DNA of 64,000 nt. It comes from Aeromonas sanarellii (GTDB lineage: Bacteria; Pseudomonadota; Gammaproteobacteria; Enterobacterales; Aeromonadaceae). The notes beneath the pieces are model-generated. The model saw only the letters and a list, made by a program, of their open reading frames with translations. It did no database searches and was not told the origin of the DNA. The stretch is from contig NZ_CDBN01000049.1 of NCBI RefSeq assembly GCF_000820085.1, positions 19,179 to 83,178 on the forward strand, in the 5' to 3' direction. The translations under genes and the position numbers were made by a program. Below are positions 1-10,222 of this stretch, one piece after another. Each line of letters opens with the position of its first letter. Within the stretch, counting starts at the first letter, position 1.

Positions 1-348
1 CAGGATCTGCTGTTCTGCTGGAAGGTCGCCAAGTTCGTCAAATCCAACGCCATCGTCTACGCCAAGAACGGCCAGACCATAGGCGTGGGCGCCGGCCAGA
101 TGAGCCGGGTCTACTCCGCCAAGATCGCCGGCATCAAGGCCGAGGATGAAGGGCTGACAGTCGCGGGCTCCGTCATGGCCTCCGACGCCTTCTTCCCGTT
201 CCGCGACGGCATCGATGCCGCCGCCGCCGCGGGCATCTCCTGCGTCATCCAGCCCGGTGGCTCGATGCGCGACCAGGAGGTGATCGACGCCGCCAACGAA
301 CACGGCATGTGCATGGTGTTCACCAACATGCGTCATTTCCGTCACTGA
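1..348 (+). CDS. purH: Bifunctional AICAR transformylase/IMP cyclohydrolase, 3' end (partial)
   Basis: The reading frame is open from base 1 and ends in TGA at 346-348, giving the last 115 residues of PurH; the 5' part lies outside the window. PurH catalyses the last two steps of IMP synthesis. The visible part is the C-terminal transformylase domain, with the typical [19 protein letters not shown] and [11 protein letters not shown] segments and the terminal [11 protein letters not shown]. It precedes purD in the same direction, as in E. coli purHD, and a hairpin lies between them. Identification rests on strong recognition of the family sequence. Confidence 0.97.
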   Translation, partial: QDLLFCWKVAKFVKSNAIVYAKNGQTIGVGAGQMSRVYSAKIAGIKAEDEGLTVAGSVMASDAFFPFRDGIDAAAAAGISCVIQPGGSMRDQEVIDAANEHGMCMVFTNMRHFRH

Positions 349-354
349 CAGCCC

Positions 355-382
355 AGGGCCGCCGATGGCGGCCCTGCCTCTT
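355..382 (+). terminator. Hairpin after purH
   Basis: A perfect 9-bp stem, AGGGCCGCC/GGCGGCCCT, with a GAT loop lies 7 bases after the purH stop and is followed by GCCTCTTT. The T tract is weak, so it may only partly terminate and let some transcripts continue into purD. Confidence 0.6.
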
Positions 383-453
383 TAGCACCGGATCCTTTCC
401 GCTGGCGCACCGCCACCGCACCGCGCCAGTGACCTCAGACAGAAGCGAGCGAG

Positions 454-1746
454 ATGATGAAAGTACTGATCATTGGCAACGGCGGCCGTGAACACGCCCT
501 GGCCTGGAAGGCCAAACACTCCCCCCTGGTGACCCAGGTCTTCGTGGCACCGGGCAATGCGGGCACCCAGCTTGAGCCGGGCATCGAGAACGTCGCCATC
601 CAGGCCACCGACATCGACGGCCTGCTGGCCTTCGCCAAGGCGAACCAGATCGGCCTCACCATAGTCGGGCCGGAAGCGCCGCTGGTGAAAGGGGTGGTCG
701 ACGCCTTCCGCGCCGCCGATCAGACCATCTTCGGCCCGACCGCCGCCGCCGCCCAGCTGGAAGGCTCCAAGGCCTTCACCAAGGACTTCCTGGCCCGCCA
801 CGCCATCCCCACCGCCGACTACCAGAACTTCACCGAGGTGGAGCCGGCGCTGGCCTACCTGCGCGAGAAGGGCGCCCCCATCGTCATCAAGGCCGACGGT
901 CTGGCCGCCGGCAAGGGGGTGATCGTCGCCATGACCCTCGACGAGGCGGAAGCGGCGGTGCGTGACATGCTCTCCGGCAATGCCTTCGGCGACGCCGGTG
1001 CCCGGGTGGTGATCGAGGAGTTCCTGGACGGGGAAGAGGCGAGCTTCATCGTCATGGTGGACGGCGAGCACGTGCTGCCCATGGCCACCAGCCAGGATCA
1101 CAAGCGCGCCTTCGACGGCGATACCGGCCCCAACACCGGCGGCATGGGGGCCTACTCCCCGGCCCCCGTGGTGACCGACGAGGTGCACCAGCGCGTGATG
1201 GAGCGGGTGATCATGCCGACGGTGCGCGGCATGGCGGCCGAGGGCAACGTCTACACCGGCTTCCTCTACGCCGGTCTGATGATCGATGCCGAGGGCAACC
1301 CCAAGGTGATCGAGTTCAACTGCCGCTTCGGCGACCCCGAAACCCAGCCCATCATGCTGCGGATGCAATCCGATCTGGTGGATCTCTGCCTCGCCGCCTG
1401 CGCCGGCCAGCTGGATCAGAAGGAAGCCGTCTATGACCCCCGCGCCGCCATCGGCGTGGTGCTGGCAGCGGGTGGCTATCCCGGCGACTACAGTAGCAAC
1501 CACCCCATCAGCGGTCTGCCGGTGGACGAAGTGGCAGGGGAGAAGGTGTTCCATGCAGGCACCCGCCTGGAGGGCCACACCAGCCTGACCCAGGGTGGCC
1601 GCGTGCTGTGCGCCACCGCCCTCGGCCACACGGTGCAGGAAGCCCAGCAGCGGGCCTATGCCCTGGCTGGCCGCATCCACTGGGACGGCATCTTCTACCG
1701 CAAGGACATCGGCTGGCGTGCCATCGAGCGCGAACAGGCCGAGTAA
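454..1746 (+). CDS. purD: Phosphoribosylamine-glycine ligase (GARS)
   Basis: ATP-dependent ligase joining phosphoribosylamine and glycine, the second step of de novo purine synthesis, cytosolic. The 430-residue protein begins [18 protein letters not shown] and is close to the usual family length. It has the ATP-grasp core, including [21 protein letters not shown] near residue 215 and [12 protein letters not shown] near residue 290. The second ATG (457) is an equally plausible start, since E. coli PurD begins MKVL. It follows purH by about 105 bases with a hairpin between, as in a purHD operon. Confidence 0.97.
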   Translation: MMKVLIIGNGGREHALAWKAKHSPLVTQVFVAPGNAGTQLEPGIENVAIQATDIDGLLAFAKANQIGLTIVGPEAPLVKGVVDAFRAADQTIFGPTAAAAQLEGSKAFTKDFLARHAIPTADYQNFTEVEPALAYLREKGAPIVIKADGLAAGKGVIVAMTLDEAEAAVRDMLSGNAFGDAGARVVIEEFLDGEEASFIVMVDGEHVLPMATSQDHKRAFDGDTGPNTGGMGAYSPAPVVTDEVHQRVMERVIMPTVRGMAAEGNVYTGFLYAGLMIDAEGNPKVIEFNCRFGDPETQPIMLRMQSDLVDLCLAACAGQLDQKEAVYDPRAAIGVVLAAGGYPGDYSSNHPISGLPVDEVAGEKVFHAGTRLEGHTSLTQGGRVLCATALGHTVQEAQQRAYALAGRIHWDGIFYRKDIGWRAIEREQAE

Positions 1747-1768
1747 GGCGCCTCCGCTCACCGTTTAC

Positions 1769-1788
1769 AAGGGCCTGCGGGCCCTTTT
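1769..1788 (+). terminator. Rho-independent terminator of purD
   Basis: Stem AAGGGCC/GGCCCTT with a 4-base TGCG loop, running into TTTT, 22 bases after the purD stop. The following 200 bases up to 2000 hold no gene that I can support. Confidence 0.85.
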
Positions 1789-2000
1789 CTCTGCCTCTCT
1801 TCCCCCCATGAGGGCCCCCCTTTCCCCTGGCGCCATCCGCGTTCTGGTTACATAACGCCAGCACAATGCACACATTTAGTCACAATTGGTCGCACTTTCC
1901 CCATACAATTACCCCGCTTTCGTGGCATCATGCTGCGTGACACCGCACTCAAATAAGTGCCATTAGAACCCGCAATGTCGTCGTCTCAAGAGGAAATCCC

Positions 2001-2375
2001 ATGCTGAAAACTGTGCGTCCCCTGCTGCTGCCCCTGATGTTCGGCCTGATGACCCTGCCCGCCATGGCCGGTGATCTGGAGCAGCCGATGAAGAAGATCG
2101 GCTTCAACTACAAGCAGGCCGTGAAGGCCGACGATGCGGCCACCATGGAGAAACACATCAAGGAGATGAAGGCGCAGCTGGATGTGGCCAAGGAGAGAAA
2201 CATGCCGGCCGCCAAGAAGGAGAAGTTCCTCGAAGGCATGAACAAGGTACAGACCGAGCTGGATGCCAGCCTGGCGGCCCTGCAGGCCGGTGATCAGGAG
2301 AAGGCCCAGGCCCACCTGGCCAAGGTCAACGACCTGAAGAAGGAGTATCACAACTATGCCAAGCAGAAAGGCTGA
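2001..2375 (+). CDS. cybC: Periplasmic cytochrome b562 family protein
   Basis: A 124-residue exported four-helix haem protein. A signal peptide of about 23 residues ends in AMA, and the mature protein starts GDLEQPM. The methionine at mature position 7 and the histidine in the last helix (EYHNYAKQKG) match the Met/His haem ligands of E. coli cytochrome b562. No CXXCH motif is present, so haem b would be bound non-covalently. The start has a good RBS (AAGAGGAAAT). The next gene, a cytochrome b561, overlaps by 20 bases, which suggests a coupled pair passing electrons between the membrane and the periplasm. Overall identity to E. coli CybC looks low, so the call rests on fold, ligands and length. 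Confidence 0.8.
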   Translation: MLKTVRPLLLPLMFGLMTLPAMAGDLEQPMKKIGFNYKQAVKADDAATMEKHIKEMKAQLDVAKERNMPAAKKEKFLEGMNKVQTELDASLAALQAGDQEKAQAHLAKVNDLKKEYHNYAKQKG

Positions 2376-2910
2376 TCCCTTCCACTGGGATGGCCTGGTC
2401 CGCCTCACCCACTGGGGGGTGGCGGCCATCTGCATCGGCAACCTCTGGCTCAACGAGGCAGGGGAAGAGTGGCACGAGCGGCTGGGATACGCCGTCATGG
2501 TGCTGATAGGCCTGCGCCTGCTGTGGGGGCTCACCTTCGCACGCGGCCACGCCCGCCTGCGCGCCCTGATCCCGAGCCGGGACGATTTTCGCCAGCAGGC
2601 CGAGGCGCTGCGTACGCGCGCCCCCGCGGCCCCCGGCCATCACGGCAGCGGCAAGCTGGCGGTCTGGGCCCTCTGGCTGCTGGTGCTGGCCACCGCCGGT
2701 AGCGGCTGGTTCCAGAACACCGAGACCGGCTTCGAGCTGGGGGCGGATGACTGGCACGAGTGGTGCACCTGGGCCCTGCAGGCCATGATCGCCCTGCACC
2801 TGTGCGCCATCGTCTACACCTCCTGGCGCCAGCGCAGCAACCTGGTGACCCGCATGCTGCCCCGGCGCCGGGGCCATGCCCGGGTCCGGCAGCAGGAACC
2901 TAACGCCTGA
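2356..2910 (+). CDS. Cytochrome b561 / hydrogenase-type b cytochrome
   Basis: A 184-residue membrane protein with four predicted helices. Histidines suited to two b haems lie in RLTHWGVAA (helix 1), the GHHGSGKLAV region, DDWHEW and IALHLCAIVY. The N-terminus HWDGLVRLTHW is typical of the di-haem cytochrome b561/Ni-Fe-hydrogenase b-subunit family. The ATG lies inside the end of the cytochrome b562 gene, with AAGGAG upstream, so translation is probably coupled. Likely role: quinol-side membrane electron carrier for the soluble cytochrome b562 encoded just before it. The partner is inferred from gene order only. The last 20 residues are rich in Arg and lie on the cytoplasmic side. Confidence 0.85.
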   Translation: MPSRKADPFHWDGLVRLTHWGVAAICIGNLWLNEAGEEWHERLGYAVMVLIGLRLLWGLTFARGHARLRALIPSRDDFRQQAEALRTRAPAAPGHHGSGKLAVWALWLLVLATAGSGWFQNTETGFELGADDWHEWCTWALQAMIALHLCAIVYTSWRQRSNLVTRMLPRRRGHARVRQQEPNA

Positions 2911-2918
2911 ATGCTTGC

Positions 2919-2934
2919 GGGCCCTTCGGGGCCC
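2919..2934 (+). terminator. Hairpin after cytochrome b561 gene
   Basis: Stem GGGCCC/GGGCCC closed by a TTCG tetraloop, 8 bases after the stop and followed by CTGTGTTTCCCC. The T tract is poor, so termination is only probable. The rest of the gap to 3176 is AT-richer around 3020-3060 and probably carries the amylase promoter, but I cannot fix its hexamers. Confidence 0.6.
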
Positions 2935-3176
2935 CTGTGTTTCCCCTAGTCGCTCGCGCCTCTCTCCCCTCCTATCCCGCCCGCGCCTCCGATCGGAAGC
3001 TGGTTCCCCCAGGGGATCATGAAAGCATTTTCATTCACATTTCTTAATTAATTCAGCTTGTTCGATTTTCAACCACTCCGATTTCATGAATGCTACAGAG
3101 CCGAACGAGGTTGTTCGTTGTCCGTTCGACTCAACGACAGTGATACGTCAATAACAAGATCGAAGGGAAAATCGTC

Positions 3177-5753
3177 ATGCACAGCACACTGCTTCGAACC
3201 GCCCTGCTGGCGGCGGCACTCGGCTCTTTCAGCCACACCGCGACCGCCGAAGGGGTCATGGTTCACCTGTTCCAATGGAAGTTCAACGACATCGCCAACG
3301 AGTGCGAGACCGTGCTCGGTCCCAAGGGATTCGGCGGCGTCCAGATCACCCCGCCCGCCGAGCACAAGCAGGGCAGCCAGGTCTGGTGGACCGTCTATCA
3401 ACCGGTCAGCTTCAAGAACTTCAACAGCTTCGGCGGCAGCGAGGCACAGCTCAGGAGCATGATCGCCCGCTGCAATGCAGCCGGGGTCAAGGTCTATGCC
3501 GACGCCGTCTTCAACCAGCTGGCGTCGGGCACCGGGACCGCCACCGGCGGCGGCAGCTACAACTCGGGGCAGTACCAGTATCCCCAGTTCGGCTACAACG
3601 ACTTCCACCACAGCGGTGACATCACCAACTACGGCGACAGCAACAACGTCTGGAACGGCGCCCTCTACGGCATGCCGGACCTCAACACCGGCTCCTCCTA
3701 CGTGCAGGATCAGATCGCCACCTACATGAAGACCCTGCTCGGCTGGGGCGTGGCGGGCTTTCGCATCGATGCGGCCAAGCACATGGCGCCGGCCGACGTG
3801 AAGGCCATCCTCGACAAGGCGGGCAGCCCCAGGGCCTATCTGGAGGTGATCGGCGCAGGCGGGGAGTCCCCCGACATCCAGCCGGGTCGCTACACCCATA
3901 TCGACACCGTCACCGACTTCAAATACGGCACCGATCTCGCCGCCAACTTCAACGGCCAGATCAAGAACCTCAAGACGCTCGGCGAGAGCTGGGGCCTGCT
4001 CCCCTCCGCTAAGGCCTTCGTCTTCGTGGTCAACCACGACCGCGAGCGGGGCCACGGCGGTGGCGGCATGCTCACCTTCATGACCGGCGCCCGCTACGAT
4101 CTGGCCAACACCTTTATGATGGCCTGGCCCTATGGCTGGAAGCAGGTGATGTCGGGCTATCGCTTCGAGAACATGGGCACCTATGAAACCGACAAGGGGG
4201 CGCCGGGCAGCACGCCGTGCACGGACAGCCAGTGGAACTGCGAACAGCGTCGCCCGACCATCATGAACATGGCCCTGTTCCACAACAGAACCGAAGGCCA
4301 GCCCGTCAGCCACTGGTGGGACAACGGCAACAACCAGATAGCCTTCGGCCGCGGTGACAAGGGCTTCGTCGCCATCAACAACGAGAGCGGCAGCCTGGTG
4401 GCCTCGGTGCAGACCGGCCTGCCGGCCGGCGAGTACTGCAACCTCCTGGGGGGCAATGACTACTGCAGCGGGGGTTATGTCACCGTCGACGGCAGCGGCA
4501 AGGCCAGCCTGAACGTCCCCGGCATGAAGGCAGCAGCCATCATCGCCGGTTGCACCAAGGCCAGCCCCTGCGGCGGCTCCGCCCTGCCGGGCAACAAGTT
4601 CAGCAGCATGAACCTGCGCGGCACCCACAACGCCTGGGGCAACACCCCCATGACCGTCGATGCCAACCGTGTCTGGTCCGCCACCCTCACCCTGACCGGC
4701 AACGGTGATGCCACCGGTGCCCAGCGCTTCAAGTTCGACGTCTTCGGCAACTGGGCCGAGAACTACGGCGACAACGAAGGGGATGGCATCGCCGACAAGG
4801 GCAGCAGCAAGGATATCCTGGTCAGCGGGGCGGGCACCTACCGCATCACCCTGAGCGAGAGCGATCTGCGCTACACGGTCACCCCCCTCACCAGCAACCA
4901 GGCACCGGTCGCCGCCCTCTCCCCCAAGACCCTCAGCGTCAAGACGGGCGAGAGCGTGGTGTTCGACGCCTCCGCTTCCAGCGATGACGGCGGCGTGGTG
5001 AGCTACAGCTGGTCCAGCGGGGGCACCGCCGCCACTGAGACGGTCCGGTTCGATACCCTGGGTACCCATACCGTGACGGTCACCGTGACCGATGCGGAAG
5101 GGTTGACCACCAGTGCCAGCGCCACCGTGACCGTCACCGACGACAACGGCACCTACGCCAGCGTACTGCCCACCCTGAACTTCCGCGGCACCCCCAATGC
5201 CTGGGGCACCCTTGCCATGACGCTGGTCGCCGACAATCAGTGGGAAGCCCTGGTCACCTTCGACGGTCAGACCAACCAGCGCTTCAAGTTCGACGTCAAG
5301 GGGGACTGGACCCAGAACTATGGCGACACCAACAAGGACGGCGTGGCCGAACTGACCGGCAGTGACATCCTCACCCCGGTCATCGGCCAGTACCGGGTAC
5401 GCTTCAACGATCAGACCCTGCAATACAGCCTGACCCCGGTGAGCGTCACCTATGCCAAGAATGTCGCCAGCCTCAACATTCGCGGCACCACCAACAACTG
5501 GGGCACCACCCCCATGTCCCTTGTCGGGGATCATCTCTGGCAGGCCAGCGTCACCTTCACCGGCAGCGGCGACGGCAACGGCGGCCAGCGCTTCAAGTTC
5601 GACGTCAAGGGGGACTGGACCCAGAACTACGGCGACACCAACAGGGATGGCGTGGCCGAGCTCGCCGGGGCAGACATCACCACGGCAGTGGTCGGAGCCT
5701 ATGTGGTGCGCTTCAACGACCAGACCCTGGCCTACAGCCTGAGCGCCCAGTAA
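3177..5753 (+). CDS. Secreted alpha-amylase, GH13 with three starch-binding-like modules and a PKD domain
   Basis: An 858-residue exported starch hydrolase. The signal peptide ends ATA|EGVMVHLFQW at residue 24. The GH13 catalytic domain (about 25-400) has all three acidic residues: Asp198 in GFRIDAAKH, Glu223 in YLEVIG and Asp288 in FVVNHDRE. A beta domain follows to about 470. The tail is modular: a repeat at about 475-570 (SSMNLRGTHNAWG), a PKD-like domain at about 572-655, and two more repeats at about 664-755 and 764-858, each starting (S/T)LN(F/I)RGT and containing QRFKFDV and NYGD. The repeats look like carbohydrate-binding modules, though I cannot name the CBM family. A strong terminator follows. 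It stands alone, with no maltose genes nearby. Confidence 0.95.
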   Translation: MHSTLLRTALLAAALGSFSHTATAEGVMVHLFQWKFNDIANECETVLGPKGFGGVQITPPAEHKQGSQVWWTVYQPVSFKNFNSFGGSEAQLRSMIARCNAAGVKVYADAVFNQLASGTGTATGGGSYNSGQYQYPQFGYNDFHHSGDITNYGDSNNVWNGALYGMPDLNTGSSYVQDQIATYMKTLLGWGVAGFRIDAAKHMAPADVKAILDKAGSPRAYLEVIGAGGESPDIQPGRYTHIDTVTDFKYGTDLAANFNGQIKNLKTLGESWGLLPSAKAFVFVVNHDRERGHGGGGMLTFMTGARYDLANTFMMAWPYGWKQVMSGYRFENMGTYETDKGAPGSTPCTDSQWNCEQRRPTIMNMALFHNRTEGQPVSHWWDNGNNQIAFGRGDKGFVAINNESGSLVASVQTGLPAGEYCNLLGGNDYCSGGYVTVDGSGKASLNVPGMKAAAIIAGCTKASPCGGSALPGNKFSSMNLRGTHNAWGNTPMTVDANRVWSATLTLTGNGDATGAQRFKFDVFGNWAENYGDNEGDGIADKGSSKDILVSGAGTYRITLSESDLRYTVTPLTSNQAPVAALSPKTLSVKTGESVVFDASASSDDGGVVSYSWSSGGTAATETVRFDTLGTHTVTVTVTDAEGLTTSASATVTVTDDNGTYASVLPTLNFRGTPNAWGTLAMTLVADNQWEALVTFDGQTNQRFKFDVKGDWTQNYGDTNKDGVAELTGSDILTPVIGQYRVRFNDQTLQYSLTPVSVTYAKNVASLNIRGTTNNWGTTPMSLVGDHLWQASVTFTGSGDGNGGQRFKFDVKGDWTQNYGDTNRDGVAELAGADITTAVVGAYVVRFNDQTLAYSLSAQ
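5275..5668 (+). repeat. Near-identical internal DNA repeat in the amylase tail
   Basis: The block starting CAGCGCTTCAAGTTCGACGT at 5277 recurs at 5586, 309 bases later. The two copies stay almost identical for about 70 bases and differ mainly at third codon positions. A third, more diverged copy starts near 4724. This points to recent duplication of, or gene conversion between, the last two binding modules. Confidence 0.85.
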
Positions 5754-5794
5754 AGCTCAATACGCTCGGTCACTAGGCCCCAGAGTACAGAACC

Positions 5795-5827
5795 AGGCCT
5801 CCCGCCATATCGGCGGGAGGCCTTTTT
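5795..5827 (+). terminator. Rho-independent terminator of the amylase gene
   Basis: A perfect 12-bp stem, AGGCCTCCCGCC/GGCGGGAGGCCT, with an ATATC loop and a run of five T residues. One of the strongest terminators in the window. From 5828 to 5960 I see no supportable gene. Confidence 0.95.
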
Positions 5828-5960
5828 CGTATGGTGGGTCCCGCGTGCCAAGACCATCGCGCTGGGGCTCTGGAAGACATCGCAGAGCGGGGGCGGCCCA
5901 CCCTGGCCTGCGCCTCTCATACCAATGGGCACTATGCCGAGGCGCTGATGAGCGCCAGAA

Positions 5961-5990
5961 ACGACAAAGCCGCTCACGAAGAGCGGCCTT
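5961..5990 (-). terminator. Terminator of tRNA-Ile2
   Basis: On the minus strand GCCGCTC, a short TTCGT loop and GAGCGGC are followed by TTTGTCGTTTC. It begins about 10 bases after the tRNA 3' end and closes this single-gene transcript. Confidence 0.8.
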
Positions 5991-5999
5991 GTCTGAATG

Positions 6000-6076
6000 T
6001 GGTGGCCCCTGCCCGACTTGAACGGGCGACCAATCGATTATGAGTCGACTGCTCTAACCAACTGAGCTAAGGGGCC
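6000..6076 (-). tRNA. ileX: tRNA-Ile2, anticodon CAU (lysidine-modified)
   Basis: The minus strand begins GGCCCCTTAGCTCAGTTGG and ends with an encoded CCA, 77 bases in all. The anticodon loop is CTCATAA, giving anticodon CAU. The sequence closely matches E. coli ileX/ileY rather than elongator or initiator tRNA-Met, so this should be the AUA-reading isoleucine tRNA whose C34 is converted to lysidine by TilS. Its place beside rpoD matches the position of ileX near rpoD in E. coli. Confidence 0.93.
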
Positions 6077-6099
6077 ATGATGTTGGTTTTGCGGCGTGG

Positions 6100-6133
6100 A
6101 TTATAGGGGATGCGGGATGACCCGTCCATAGTC
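6100..6133 (-). promoter_or_regulatory. Probable sigma-70 promoter of tRNA-Ile2
   Basis: On the minus strand a perfect TATAAT (6105-6100) lies 23 bases before the tRNA 5' end. A partial -35, TGGACG, sits 17 bases upstream. Confidence 0.6.
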
Positions 6134-6210
6134 AGATCAACCACTTGGCGAGATTTTATCCATCTTCAAACACATCCCTTGCTCACCGTCATCCATCGGC
6201 TGGTGCTGAT

Positions 6211-6238
6211 AAAACAAAGCCCCGCATGGCGGGGCTTT
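6211..6238 (-). terminator. Rho-independent terminator of rpoD
   Basis: On the minus strand AAAGCCCCGC, a 3-base loop and GCGGGGCTTT are followed by GTTTTATC. It starts 30 bases after the rpoD stop. Confidence 0.9.
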
Positions 6239-6267
6239 CGAGAGGGGAAACGCATGCGGCTTTCGGA

Positions 6268-8124
<1,857 letters not shown>

Positions 8125-8194
8125 AGAACTCATCCGGTTGGTGTTGCTAGGTTGCGCGTACAGTGCGCTGCTGCGCAAATAGCCAATTCTAATA

Positions 8195-8221
8195 GAAAAC
8201 CGCCAGACATGCTATGTCTGG
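8195..8221 (-). terminator. Hairpin between dnaG and rpoD
   Basis: On the minus strand a perfect 8-bp stem, CCAGACAT/ATGTCTGG, with an AGC loop is followed by CGGTTTTC. It may partly terminate dnaG transcripts before rpoD, or shape the rpoD leader. Confidence 0.5.
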
Positions 8222-8322
8222 TTGCGGCGTCGGTCATGAGAAACCCCTGCCCGCAGTATTGTCGGGGCCAGGCGGTTATGAAATGTTTGCTTTTCATCCC
8301 GTCGATTCGGGCAACGATGTTC

Positions 8323-8351
8323 ATATTGGGGTGACTCACTCAAATATCAAG
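8323..8351 (-). promoter_or_regulatory. Predicted sigma-32 (heat shock) promoter of rpoD
   Basis: On the minus strand CTTGATA (8351-8345), a 13-base spacer and CCCCAATAT (8331-8323) closely match the sigma-32 consensus CTTGAAA-N13-15-CCCCATNT. The -35 box overlaps the dnaG stop codon. Transcription would start about 190 bases before the rpoD ATG. E. coli rpoD also has a heat-shock promoter, located inside dnaG. Confidence 0.65.
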
Positions 8352-10134
8352 CCCCATTCTCATTTCTTTTCTCAATCTGCACCTCTCTGATCAGCATCAT
8401 CAGCTCCTGTGTTTCCTCAGAGCTTAGCCCCTCCTGCACCACCTTGGCCTGCAATTCCTCGATGCGTTGCTTCAGAAACAGGTTGATGAAACCGACGAAG
8501 GTATCCTGTAATTCTCCCAGAATATCGGGCTCCTGGTCGAGTTTTACCTCTTCAAACAGGTCGTGCATCGCCAGTTGGGCCAGGATTTCTCCTTCCTTGG
8601 TGCCACGCCAGTGCTCCAACAGGATACCCGTCGTTACCCCGGGCTGAGTCAGGATCTGCTGATGCAGCTGCAGCAGGAAGGTGATCCCCTGCAGGCGCAA
8701 TCCGGCCAGTTCCGGCATGGCCGGCAACTCGGCAGTGATCGCCGGATACTGCACCATCAGGGCCAGCGCACGGCGCAGCGGTGTCAGCTTGGCAGCCTTG
8801 GGCTTGTTGACCTCGGCCTTCGGCTGACTGCCTCTGGCAAACAGCTCGGCGATCCGCTGCTTGTTCTCCCCCCAGCGCATCATGCTGGAGAGACGGGTGA
8901 TCAACCCCTCGCGGGTGAAGCCCTCCGGTACGCGGCGTATCAGTTCAGCAGCCTTGTTGGCCACCTCGAACTTGCCAGCCTCACCGGAGAGGGCTGCGTC
9001 ACGCCCGAGGCGCTCAAACATGAAGTCGGCGAAGGGCTGGGCCTTGTCGAGCAGGGCCTCAAATCCCCCCTTGCCAATCTGGCGCACCAGGGAGTCGGGA
9101 TCTTCGCCATCTGGCAGGAACACGAATTTGAGCTCGCGGCCATCCTGCAGATGGGAGAGGGCGTTGTCCAGCGCCCGCCAGGCCGCCTCACGACCGGCGT
9201 TGTCACCGTCGTAACAGCAGACCACCTCGGCCGTAGTACGAAACAGGGTGTGGATATGATCGCTGGTGGTCGCAGTCCCCAGCGCCGCCACCGCATAATC
9301 GATGTCGTACTGGCCGAGCGCCACCACGTCCATATAGCCTTCCACCACCAGGATCCGGCGCGGATCCTTGTGTGCCTGTTTGACCTCATAGAGGCCGAAC
9401 AGCTCCCGCCCCTTGTGGAAGATGGGGGTTTCCGGCGAGTTCAGGTACTTGGGGGTGCCGTCACCCAGCACCCGGCCGCCAAAGCCGATGACCCGGCCGC
9501 GTTTGTCCCGGATCGGGAACATGATGCGATCGCGGAAGCGATCATAGCTGCCGGGGCCGCTGTCGCGGGGGATCAACATGCCACCCGAGATAAGCAGTTG
9601 CTCGTGATCCCGGCTGGCACCAAACCGCCGCCTCACCTGGTCCCAGTCGCCCGGGGCATACCCGATATTGAAGCGTTTGACCACTTCCCCGGTCAGACCA
9701 CGTCCCTTCAGATACTCCACCGCCTGCGGCGCACTCTTGAGATTGCTCTCATAGAAGCGGGCGATCTGGTTCATCAGCTCGAACAGATCCTTGCTGACGG
9801 CCGGCTGGCTATTGCCAGACCCGCCAGAGGTTTGCTCGCGGGGCACCTGCATGCCGTGCAGGCTGGCGAGCTCCTCGATGGCATCGGGAAATTCGAGCCC
9901 GTCGTACTCCATGACAAAGCCGATGGCATTGCCGTGGGCGCCACAACCGAAGCAGTGATAGAACTGCTTCTCCTGACTGACGGTAAAGGAGGGGCTTTTT
10001 TCGTTATGAAAAGGGCAGCAAGCCTGGTAGTTCTTACCGGCTTTCTTCAACCGCACACGGGAGTCGATCAACTCGACTATATCGGTGCGTACGAGCAGAT
10101 CATCGATAAAGGATTGCGGGATCCTGCCTGCCAT
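8347..10134 (-). CDS. dnaG: DNA primase
   Basis: Makes the RNA primers for replication, working with DnaB at the fork. 595 residues, close to the usual 580. The zinc-binding site is Cys40, His43, Cys61 and Cys64 (CCPFH and CFGCGAHGN). The catalytic core has the Toprim residues in LVVEGYMDVVAL and CYDGDNAG. The C-terminal third is the DnaB-interaction domain. It lies downstream of rpsU and yqeY, behind a terminator-like hairpin, which fits the low expression expected of primase. Confidence 0.98.
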   Translation of the reverse strand: MAGRIPQSFIDDLLVRTDIVELIDSRVRLKKAGKNYQACCPFHNEKSPSFTVSQEKQFYHCFGCGAHGNAIGFVMEYDGLEFPDAIEELASLHGMQVPREQTSGGSGNSQPAVSKDLFELMNQIARFYESNLKSAPQAVEYLKGRGLTGEVVKRFNIGYAPGDWDQVRRRFGASRDHEQLLISGGMLIPRDSGPGSYDRFRDRIMFPIRDKRGRVIGFGGRVLGDGTPKYLNSPETPIFHKGRELFGLYEVKQAHKDPRRILVVEGYMDVVALGQYDIDYAVAALGTATTSDHIHTLFRTTAEVVCCYDGDNAGREAAWRALDNALSHLQDGRELKFVFLPDGEDPDSLVRQIGKGGFEALLDKAQPFADFMFERLGRDAALSGEAGKFEVANKAAELIRRVPEGFTREGLITRLSSMMRWGENKQRIAELFARGSQPKAEVNKPKAAKLTPLRRALALMVQYPAITAELPAMPELAGLRLQGITFLLQLHQQILTQPGVTTGILLEHWRGTKEGEILAQLAMHDLFEEVKLDQEPDILGELQDTFVGFINLFLKQRIEELQAKVVQEGLSSEETQELMMLIREVQIEKRNENGA

Positions 10135-10160
10135 AACCGTCCTGTTTCATTGCATAGAAA

Positions 10161-10196
10161 ATAAAAAAGCCGCGCATTCCCGGGGAAGCACGGCTT
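10161..10196 (-). terminator. Terminator/attenuator between yqeY and dnaG
   Basis: On the minus strand AAGCCGTGC pairs with GCGCGGCTT through a loop that can itself pair (TTCCC/GGGAA), then TTTTTTATTTTC. E. coli has a comparable terminator between rpsU and dnaG that keeps primase low. Confidence 0.8.
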
Positions 10197-10222
10197 CTTT
10201 GACCAAACAAGAGAGTTGCCTG

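Noticed and set aside
3093..5534. Long minus-strand open frame opposite the amylase
   Set aside because: It is a GC-rich shadow of the amylase frame: low-complexity Gly/Ala/Val/Asp composition, no RBS and no homology.
5831..6043. Plus-strand 70-codon reading frame
   Set aside because: It runs antisense through the tRNA-Ile2 gene and its terminator, has no ribosome binding site and no recognisable protein sequence.
6000..6076. tRNA-Met, because the anticodon is CAU
   Set aside because: The body sequence matches the lysidine-modified tRNA-Ile2 genes ileX/ileY and the location beside rpoD matches ileX.
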